Below, in pieces: positions 1 through 5,119 of a DNA stretch of 17,850 bases (its first letter is position 1; each line of letters starts with the position of its first letter). The position numbers and the translations under genes were made by a program. The notes beneath the pieces are model-generated. The model was not told where the DNA came from. It did not search any database and saw nothing but the letters and a program-made list of their open reading frames with translations. Origin of the DNA: an uncultured Clostridia bacterium (GTDB lineage Bacteria; Bacillota; Clostridia; Oscillospirales; Oscillospiraceae); assembly GCA_945918315.1 (NCBI GenBank), contig CAMEIK010000007.1, forward strand, positions 1 to 17,850. Reading direction: 5' to 3'.

Positions 1-28
1 ATTCAGAGGTAAAAAGTCTTCTGTTCAT
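1..28 (-). CDS. metK: S-adenosylmethionine synthetase, N-terminal fragment cut by window edge
   Basis: Only the first nine codons are present, read leftwards from an ATG at 28-26. They encode MNRRLFTSE, which matches the usual start of MetK, the enzyme that makes S-adenosylmethionine from methionine and ATP. A ribosome site (AAAGGA on the minus strand) lies about ten bases upstream of the ATG. The call rests mainly on context, because a complete SAM-I riboswitch with terminator lies directly upstream, and metK is one of the standard genes under this riboswitch. The rest of the gene lies outside the window, so integrity and catalytic residues cannot be judged. Another SAM-regulated gene is possible but less likely given the N-terminal match. 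Confidence 0.85.
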
Positions 29-61
29 TGATTTGGTTTCCTTTCTTTTTTCAAGATAAAG

Positions 62-91
62 AAAAACCGCACACCGAAGATCCGATGTGCG
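62..91 (-). terminator. Intrinsic terminator of the SAM-I riboswitch
   Basis: On the minus strand CGCACATCG pairs with CGGTGTGCG (one T-G wobble) around a six-base loop, followed by a run of five T. It lies between the SAM aptamer and metK, where the expression platform of a transcriptional OFF switch is expected. GATCTTC in its loop and 3' arm can instead pair with GAGGATC at the end of the aptamer P1 stem, which would form an antiterminator. The alternative pairing is inferred by eye. Confidence 0.85.
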
Positions 92-103
92 TCCAAATCA
101 GAT

Positions 104-193
104 CCTCATCTTTCGTTGCCGCCGGATTTTGCACCTTGAATAAACAGGTTGCAGGGTTTCATCGGGCCGTTCCCTCCACCACTCTTGATAAGG
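104..193 (-). promoter_or_regulatory. SAM-I (S-box) riboswitch aptamer upstream of metK
   Basis: The minus strand carries the conserved S-box core in order: CTTATCAAGAG, GGTGGAGGGA, GGCCCGATGAAACCC, GCAACC, AAGGTGC-AA-TCC and GAAAGATGAGG. The P1 stem is CCTTATC (193-187) paired with GATGAGG (110-104). The class binds S-adenosylmethionine and normally terminates transcription when SAM is plentiful. The downstream terminator and metK fit this feedback role. The whole aptamer, about 90 nt, is intact. Confidence 0.96.
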
Positions 194-216
194 CTGTATG
201 CAGTTTTCATAAAGGT

Positions 217-244
217 ATAATACACATTTTTTTCTTTTTGTCAA
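217..244 (-). promoter_or_regulatory. Sigma-A-type promoter for the SAM riboswitch-metK transcript
   Basis: The minus strand has a perfect TTGACA -35 box (plus 244-239), a 16-base A-rich spacer and a TATTAT -10 box (plus 222-217). Transcription would start about 15-20 bases before the aptamer P1 stem, the expected distance. Confidence 0.8.
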
Positions 245-283
245 GAGGTATTCCCACTTTTTTGAATGTTTACAATTCTTCTA

Positions 284-312
284 TGGACTTTTCTCAAATA
301 TACTGGTAAAAT
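284..312 (+). promoter_or_regulatory. Probable promoter of the rhomboid-like gene
   Basis: A TGGACT -35-like box (284-289), a 17-base spacer and an extended -10, TGGTAAAAT (304-312), lie just upstream of the ribosome site AGGAG (329-333). The -35 is imperfect, but the TG extension compensates. The promoter is divergent from the metK promoter. Confidence 0.55.
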
Positions 313-342
313 ATGCGTAACCTATTTTAGGAGTTGAGCTGT

Positions 343-1221
343 TTGAAAAACCTCAGAAGATCCTTTGAGCGATTCTGCTACAAAAACCGCAGCAAAGGCA
401 TACCCAATCTGATGCTCTACATCTGCGTAGGAACCGCGATTGTTTACATTATGAGCATCCTGGCAAATAACTATGTGCTGTATAACCTGCTGTGCTTCAA
501 CCGGACCGCAATCCTTCACGGGCAGGTCTGGCGTCTTTTCACCTATCCTCTGACACTCCTTCAGGACAATATTCTTTTCCAGATGATTACCCTCTTGTGT
601 TACTTTTCCTTGGGACAAGCCATGGAACGCCTGTGGGGAACCTTCAAGTTTAATCTGTTTTATCTCACCGGTGTCGTGATGATGGACATCTATTCCATGA
701 TTTTTAACTGCACCGCCAACGTGTATTACCTGAATATGAGCTTGTTCCTCAGCTACGCTACCATGTATCCTCAGGCAAGTTTTCTTCTGTTTTTCATTAT
801 ACCCATCAAAGCATGGGTCTTTGCGCTGGTCGATCTTGTCATTGTATTTGCGGGTCTCTTTGCCATACCCTTCACCGCATACAACTTCTTCCCGTTAATT
901 GCTCTTGCCAACTATTTCCTGTTCTTTGGCAAAGATGTTTTGAATGTAATTCCGGTATCCTGGATGGCAAATCTGCGTCGTCTTTTCCGAAAAATTAGCC
1001 CGACAAAAAAATCCGGTAATCCCAAGGTAATCCCCTTCCCCAGCGCCGGCTCCTATGAAGCAACCGCAGCGACTCCCAAAGCTCCCTATACACACCGCTG
1101 CACGGTTTGTGGGCGAACGGATGTAAGTAATCCGGAGCTTGAATTCCGGTATTGTTCCCGCTGCAAGGGCTATTACTGCTACTGTCAGGACCACATCAAC
1201 AATCATTCTCACATTCAGTGA
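343..1221 (+). CDS. Rhomboid-like multi-pass membrane protein with C-terminal Cys/His-rich zinc-finger-like tail
   Basis: The protein has 292 residues from a TTG start at 343. The upstream in-frame TTG at 334 abuts the AGGAG site and is less likely, while 343 has a 9-base spacing. About six membrane segments occupy residues 21-200. The rhomboid-fold motif GQVWRLFTYPL (60-70) is present. The catalytic site is not: the GxSG loop appears as N131-M-S133-L, and no histidine lies between residues 160 and 200 where the TM6 partner belongs. This suggests an inactive, pseudo-protease rhomboid. The tail has Cys253-x2-Cys256, Cys271-x2-Cys274, Cys279, Cys281, His284, His288 and His290, enough ligands for two zinc ions. 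Function is unknown; a scaffold or quality-control role is inference. A clear terminator follows. Confidence 0.75.
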   Translation: MKNLRRSFERFCYKNRSKGIPNLMLYICVGTAIVYIMSILANNYVLYNLLCFNRTAILHGQVWRLFTYPLTLLQDNILFQMITLLCYFSLGQAMERLWGTFKFNLFYLTGVVMMDIYSMIFNCTANVYYLNMSLFLSYATMYPQASFLLFFIIPIKAWVFALVDLVIVFAGLFAIPFTAYNFFPLIALANYFLFFGKDVLNVIPVSWMANLRRLFRKISPTKKSGNPKVIPFPSAGSYEATAATPKAPYTHRCTVCGRTDVSNPELEFRYCSRCKGYYCYCQDHINNHSHIQ

Positions 1222-1232
1222 ATTCCGTTTTT

Positions 1233-1268
1233 CTGCCCTCCGGAGAACCTGGAGGGCAGTTCTTTTTG
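1233..1268 (+). terminator. Intrinsic terminator after the rhomboid-like gene
   Basis: CTGCCCTCC (1233-1241) and GGAGGGCAG (1251-1259) form a perfect 9-bp stem with a 9-base loop, followed by TTCTTTTT. It separates the rhomboid-like gene from the SSB-like gene. Confidence 0.93.
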
Positions 1269-1320
1269 TACCCCCCGCGCATAGAATGTCCCATACATCT
1301 GAACTGACGGGGTGGTACTT

Positions 1321-1932
1321 ATGGAAACAGTTACAAACCAGGCAGCACTGCGCGGAAGCCTGATTTCGCTTCCGGAATTCTCTCACGAAAACCACGGGAA
1401 ACGGTTCTTTCGTTTTTATTTAGAGGTACAACGGTTGTCCGGCGCGGTGGACACGCTTCCGGTCATTGCGGAAGAATCCGTTCTGAACCAGGTTGATCCC
1501 TTTGGCGGTGAAATGCTCCATATTATTGGTCAGATTCGTTCCCATAATATTCGGGAGGACGGAAAACGACATCTATTAATCTTTGTATTTGCCTCATCCA
1601 TTACAGCGGAAAATGGAGATTGGCTGAACGATGTCACGATTGACGGAACTCTTTGCCGGGAACCTACTTTTCGAAGGACACCACTGGGAAGAGAGATCTG
1701 CGATATTATGCTCGCTGTGCCACGGGCTTTTCACAGAGCGGACTATCTGCCGTGCATTTTATGGGGAAAGACGGCCCAGGAAGCAGCGCGATGCCATACG
1801 AAAGACAGAATTCGAATCTATGGAAGGCTACAAAGCCGAGGCTATACCAAGCTGACTGAAGCCGGAGCGCAAGAACGAACCGCTTACGAAATCTCCGCTC
1901 TCACCGCTGAAATTCCTGAGGATCTATATTGA
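1321..1932 (+). CDS. Single-stranded DNA-binding (SSB)-like protein with two OB-fold-like halves
   Basis: The protein has 203 residues from an ATG at 1321. An in-frame GTG at 1312 would add three residues but overlaps the GGGGTGG ribosome site. The C-terminal half (from about residue 101: NDVTIDGTLCREPTFRRTP, then PCILWGKTAQEAARCHTKD and RIRIYGRLQSR) has the strand order and the W-G-x-x-A-E motif of a bacterial SSB OB fold. The N-terminal half (NQAALRGSLISLPEF, then FFRFYLEVQRLSG) looks like a second, divergent OB domain. A normal SSB has one OB domain plus a disordered linker and an acidic DDIPF tip. Here the protein ends EIPEDLY without a linker, so docking of the usual SSB partners is doubtful. 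It is probably an accessory SSB rather than the main replicative one. It lies just upstream of nth, which suggests repair, but nth has its own promoter. Confidence 0.75.
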   Translation: METVTNQAALRGSLISLPEFSHENHGKRFFRFYLEVQRLSGAVDTLPVIAEESVLNQVDPFGGEMLHIIGQIRSHNIREDGKRHLLIFVFASSITAENGDWLNDVTIDGTLCREPTFRRTPLGREICDIMLAVPRAFHRADYLPCILWGKTAQEAARCHTKDRIRIYGRLQSRGYTKLTEAGAQERTAYEISALTAEIPEDLY

Positions 1933-1958
1933 TTTTTCTTCCCTTTTCCCCTGAAATG

Positions 1959-1967
1959 TGATATAAT
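1959..1967 (+). promoter_or_regulatory. Extended -10 promoter element for nth
   Basis: TGATATAAT is a perfect extended -10 (TGnTATAAT), 27 bases after the SSB-like stop and about 37 bases before the nth ATG. No good -35 is visible at the matching distance, which is usual for extended -10 promoters. Confidence 0.6.
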
Positions 1968-2003
1968 GATTTAAACAATAAATATAGAGGAAAATCGAAA
2001 GCT

Positions 2004-2636
2004 ATGGAAGAAAAAGTGAGCGCGATTATTTCTATTCTGAAAGAACGGTATGGGAGTGCCCCCTGCGCGCTCCACTACCAGAAGGATTATGAGCTGATGA
2101 TTGCCGTGCGGCTCTCCGCCCAATGCACGGATGCGCGGGTTAATCTCGTCACTCCCGCCCTGTTTTCCGCTTTCCCTACGTTGAAAGCCATGGCTGCGGC
2201 AGATATTGGTGAAGTTGAAAAGCTGGTGCATTCCTGCGGGTTTTACAAGCATAAGGCAAGGGATATTGTTCTCGCCTGCCAGATGCTGCTTTCTGATTAC
2301 GGCGGAAAAGTACCCGGAACGATGGAGGAGCTTCTGAGACTTCCCGGAGTTGGGAGAAAAACCGCGAACCTGCTGCTTGGCGACATATATCATGTTCCCG
2401 GAAGCGTTGTGTGCGATACTCACTGCATCCGAATCTGTGGACGTTTAGGCCTCAGCCAGGGCAAGGAGCCGGAAAAGGTGGAACGGCAGCTTCGCGCGAT
2501 TCTTCCGCCTGAGGAAAGCTCTGATTTCTGTCACCGAATCGTTTTATACGGGCGGGAAATCTGCACCGCCCAGCGTCCAAAATGCGGAGAATGCCCCCTG
2601 CGTCCATACTGTACGTTTTTTAACGAAAACGCATAA
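2004..2636 (+). CDS. nth: Endonuclease III (DNA glycosylase/AP lyase, base excision repair)
   Basis: This is a 210-residue protein of normal family length. It removes oxidised pyrimidines from DNA and cleaves the abasic site. The helix-hairpin-helix LPGVGRKTANLLLGD carries the catalytic lysine (K119), and the catalytic aspartate is D138 in the motif VVCDTHCIRI. A [4Fe-4S] site is complete with the classical spacing C187-x6-C194-x2-C197-x5-C203. Translation starts at the ATG at 2004, with AGAGGA about 12 bases upstream, slightly long. The gene follows the SSB-like gene by 71 bases and has an extended -10 box of its own. All key residues are present, so an active enzyme is expected. Confidence 0.97.
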   Translation: MEEKVSAIISILKERYGSAPCALHYQKDYELMIAVRLSAQCTDARVNLVTPALFSAFPTLKAMAAADIGEVEKLVHSCGFYKHKARDIVLACQMLLSDYGGKVPGTMEELLRLPGVGRKTANLLLGDIYHVPGSVVCDTHCIRICGRLGLSQGKEPEKVERQLRAILPPEESSDFCHRIVLYGREICTAQRPKCGECPLRPYCTFFNENA

Positions 2637-2660
2637 TCATCCATGCGCAGCATACACCCG

Positions 2661-2692
2661 CCCCCCTTGCCATAGACTGTGGACAAGGGGGG
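2661..2692 (+). promoter_or_regulatory. GC-rich hairpin burying the ribosome site of the flippase gene
   Basis: CCCCCCTTG (2661-2669) pairs perfectly with CAAGGGGGG (2684-2692), and CC/GG extends the stem after a one-base bulge. The 3' arm contains the AGGGGG Shine-Dalgarno for the TTG start at 2699, and TTCTTTT follows. It could be the nth terminator, a translational gate for the next gene, or both. Confidence 0.7.
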
Positions 2693-2698
2693 ATTCTT

Positions 2699-4189
2699 TT
2701 GCGCCGACAAGTACCGATCTTTTTTAACGCTTTATTGCTCACAGCTGTTAATTTGCTGCTTCGTATGGCAGGAACCTCATTCCAGGTATATATTTCCGGC
2801 CGGATTGGCGCTTCCGGAGTCGGTCTTCTCCAGCTTGTCATGTCCGTAAGCAGTCTGGCCATGGTTGCGGGAATGGCCGGCATTCGGACGGCAACCATGT
2901 ATCTGACAGCTGAAGAGCTTGGTAAAAAGCAGTATTCCAATGTAACCTGGGTTCTTTCCGCCTGCTTTCTGTACAGCATTTGCTTCAGCACCGCTGTTGG
3001 CGGCTTGGTATTTGCTTTTGCTCCGCTTATCGCCCGATATTGGATTGGCACCACGGAAGCGGTTCAGGCACTCAGAGTTTTTTCGGCATTTCTTCCCTGC
3101 ACCTGCCTGTGCGGTGTGCTTACGGGCTACTTTACCGGCGCAAACCGGATCCGAACCCTTGCCGCTGTGGAAGTCGCGGAACAAATATGCTCCATGTTGG
3201 TAACACTGGCGGCTCTGAACTTCTGGGCCGGAGATGATACCGGCAGGGCCTGTCAGGCGGTTGTATTGGGAGGATGCCTTGGCGGGATTGTCACGCTGGT
3301 TCTTTTGACGCTTTTGCGCCTTTTGGAGCGGCCTGTACAAGGAACCAGGATTTCCGTCCGCAAGAGACTGGAGCAGGTTGCCCTTCCTCTTGCCCTGGCA
3401 GATATTGTCAAGTCCGGCATCAATACGACAGAGAATCTGATGGTTCCCCAACGGCTTGCGCAAAATCCATCTGTTGATAATCCATTGGCATCCTTTGGCC
3501 TGGTCTGCGGTATGGTATTTCCGGTTCTTATGTTCCCGGCCTGTATTCTCTTTGGTCTGGCAGAGCTGCTGATACCCGAGCTTGCCCGATGCGCCGCTGG
3601 AGGAAGCAAAAGCAGGATTTCCCATCTTGTTCATCGAAGCCTGTGGGTTGCCATGCTCTACGGAACCACCTTTTCCTGTCTGATCTTTCTTCTTTCGGAA
3701 GATTTGTGCCAATGGCTCTATCATAGCCAGGAGGCCGGATACTATCTTCGAATGTACGCGCCGCTGATTCCCATGCTCTATTGTGATGCCATCACCGATG
3801 CCATGACAAAAGGCCTGGGACAGCAAAAGATTTGTGTGCGATACAACATTCTCACCTCCGCTTTGGATGTTATTTTTCTCTTCTTTCTTCTTCCCCGCTT
3901 CGGAATGCGTGGATATTTCTTCAGTTTCCTCGTCACACACCTGATTAATTTCATTCTGAGTCTCAGGCGCCTGCTCCTGATTTCCGGGGAACGAATCGCA
4001 CCAGCTTTTCCATGCTTTACTGCTGCCGCGGCAATAGGAAGCTGCTGGACGGTTTCCCACCTCAGTTCATCCGTATTGCAGGCCGCCACTTTTCTTCCCC
4101 TGTTTCTGAGTCTCCTTTACCTGCTGGGTGTATGCAAAAAGGAGGATTTTGTATGGTTGAAAGGTCTTCTTTGTCTGAAACCCGCATAA
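2699..4189 (+). CDS. SpoVB/MATE-like MOP-superfamily polysaccharide or lipid flippase
   Basis: This 496-residue protein is almost entirely hydrophobic, with roughly 12-14 membrane segments. Its N-terminus, NALLLTAVNLLLRMAGTSF then YISGRIGASGVGLLQLV, matches the start of SpoVB-type members of the MOP (MATE/polysaccharide exporter) superfamily. A repeat-like second half starts near residue 225 (RLEQVALPLALADIVKSG). Relatives move lipid-linked sugars across the membrane for spore cortex or cell-wall synthesis. The start is a TTG with an AGGGGG ribosome site 6 bases upstream; it fits because the family homology begins there and no ATG precedes the first helix. That ribosome site lies inside a strong hairpin. 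It could be SpoVB itself or a paralogue, since most Clostridia carry several. No sporulation gene lies beside it. Confidence 0.85.
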   Translation: MRRQVPIFFNALLLTAVNLLLRMAGTSFQVYISGRIGASGVGLLQLVMSVSSLAMVAGMAGIRTATMYLTAEELGKKQYSNVTWVLSACFLYSICFSTAVGGLVFAFAPLIARYWIGTTEAVQALRVFSAFLPCTCLCGVLTGYFTGANRIRTLAAVEVAEQICSMLVTLAALNFWAGDDTGRACQAVVLGGCLGGIVTLVLLTLLRLLERPVQGTRISVRKRLEQVALPLALADIVKSGINTTENLMVPQRLAQNPSVDNPLASFGLVCGMVFPVLMFPACILFGLAELLIPELARCAAGGSKSRISHLVHRSLWVAMLYGTTFSCLIFLLSEDLCQWLYHSQEAGYYLRMYAPLIPMLYCDAITDAMTKGLGQQKICVRYNILTSALDVIFLFFLLPRFGMRGYFFSFLVTHLINFILSLRRLLLISGERIAPAFPCFTAAAAIGSCWTVSHLSSSVLQAATFLPLFLSLLYLLGVCKKEDFVWLKGLLCLKPA

Positions 4190-4205
4190 TAGTCCGCTTT
4201 GCAGT

Positions 4206-4297
4206 TTAAGGCAACACCGCATAAAGGGAGCTGCGGGCTTCGGTGGGTCTTTTGCCCCGGATGAATCTGCTTGTCCCATTATGCGGTGTTGCCTTAA
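4206..4297. repeat. MITE-like palindromic element, copy 1 (92 bp)
   Basis: The element is bounded by a perfect 19-bp inverted repeat: TTAAGGCAACACCGCATAA at 4206-4224 and its reverse complement at 4279-4297. The same terminal sequence bounds a second element at 6773-6942. The 54-base core is unrelated in sequence to the core of copy 2 as far as I can see, and there is no ORF. The ends are TTAA, so any TTAA or TA target duplication would be hidden in the palindrome. It lies 16 bases after the flippase stop. There is no T-run, so it is not a standard terminator. Confidence 0.8.
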
Positions 4298-4319
4298 GAA
4301 AGCCTTAATCTGCCGTTCA

Positions 4320-4348
4320 TTGCTTTTCTTCCCCGTATTTGCTATAAT
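4320..4348 (+). promoter_or_regulatory. Sigma-A-type promoter of the CHAP gene
   Basis: A TTGCTT -35-like box (4320-4325), a 17-base spacer and a perfect TATAAT -10 (4343-4348) lie directly upstream. The predicted start point near 4355 falls on the GGAGG ribosome site at 4354-4358, leaving almost no 5' leader. Confidence 0.6.
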
Positions 4349-4369
4349 ACATCGGAGGAAGTGAAGAAA

Positions 4370-4999
4370 ATGAAAACAAAACGAAAGCTTCTTTATTGGG
4401 TCCTTGCAAGTATTGCCGCAATCGCATTGCCGGCGTTGGGTTTTTTGTTCTATTTTTTATCTGATCCCTGGGGATTTGCAAGAGCCGTATCTGTCGCGGA
4501 AGAAGAAGCCAGGCTGTCGCTTGTCGCTTCCGCCGAGACCTGGCTGGGAGCGAATGAAACAGACGGCAGTCACGAGAAGATCATCGACCTGTACAATTCC
4601 TATCTCCCCCTTGCCCAGGACTATGTGGTACAATACGACGACAGTTGGTGCGCTGCCTTTGTCAGCGCGGCAGCCATTGCCAGCGGGGAAACCGAAATGA
4701 TTCCGACAGAATGCAGCTGCCAGCGGCAGATCGCTTTATTTCAGGAAATGGGACGCTGGGAGGAAAACGACAATTACCTCCCCCTGCCCGGTGATATTAT
4801 TTATTATTCCTGGGGAAAACAACCGCTCTTTTCCGACTGTACCGGCTGGGCCAATCATGTTGGGATCGTAACAGGTACCGCAGGTCCATTTATTAAGGTC
4901 ATAGAAGGGAACAAAGACGACCGGGTTGCGTATCGGTATGTTTTACGGGGATATTTTCAAATCCGGGGCTATGGTCTGCCGGATTACAGCGGTACCTGA
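4370..4999 (+). CDS. Membrane-anchored CHAP-domain cell-wall amidase/peptidase
   Basis: The protein has 209 residues from an ATG at 4370. An in-frame GTG at 4361 is only 2 bases from GGAGG and less likely. A short basic N-terminus and one hydrophobic segment (about residues 8-30) form an uncleaved anchor or signal. The rest is a CHAP fold of the NlpC/P60 clan, with the catalytic cysteine C94 in DDSWCAAFVS, histidine H163 in GWANHVGIV and a polar third residue N181 in KVIEGN. PGDIIYYSW before the histidine strand is also typical. Such enzymes cut peptide cross-links or the amide bond of peptidoglycan outside the membrane. The gene is monocistronic, with its own promoter and terminator. The exact bond cut cannot be told from sequence. 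Confidence 0.85.
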   Translation: MKTKRKLLYWVLASIAAIALPALGFLFYFLSDPWGFARAVSVAEEEARLSLVASAETWLGANETDGSHEKIIDLYNSYLPLAQDYVVQYDDSWCAAFVSAAAIASGETEMIPTECSCQRQIALFQEMGRWEENDNYLPLPGDIIYYSWGKQPLFSDCTGWANHVGIVTGTAGPFIKVIEGNKDDRVAYRYVLRGYFQIRGYGLPDYSGT

Positions 5000-5005
5000 T
5001 GCGGA

Positions 5006-5036
5006 AAACCGCCTCTTTGAGGCGGTTTCAATTTTT
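5006..5036 (+). terminator. Intrinsic terminator after the CHAP gene
   Basis: AAACCGCCTC (5006-5015) and GAGGCGGTTT (5019-5028) form a perfect 10-bp stem with a TTT loop, followed by CAATTTTT. It isolates the CHAP gene from gltX. Confidence 0.95.
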
Positions 5037-5057
5037 CAGCAAGGAATCCTCCCTGTA

Positions 5058-5086
5058 TTGATTTCTCAGAAAAGCTGTGGTATACT
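5058..5086 (+). promoter_or_regulatory. Sigma-A-type promoter of gltX
   Basis: TTGATT (5058-5063), a 17-base spacer and TATACT (5081-5086) lie 33 bases before the gltX ATG. The leader is too short for a T-box or other riboswitch. Confidence 0.8.
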
Positions 5087-5119
5087 CAATAAAGATTTTG
5101 TTGTAAAGAGGTAAAATAT

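Noticed and set aside
28-309. Plus-strand 93-codon open frame at the left edge
   Set aside because: It runs antisense through the SAM-I aptamer, its terminator and the metK promoter, and has no ribosome site or family resemblance.
2777-4060. 427-codon minus-strand open frame opposite the flippase gene
   Set aside because: Its composition is that of an antisense image of a membrane protein, with no domain, promoter or ribosome site. The plus-strand frame is a clear SpoVB/MATE-like protein.
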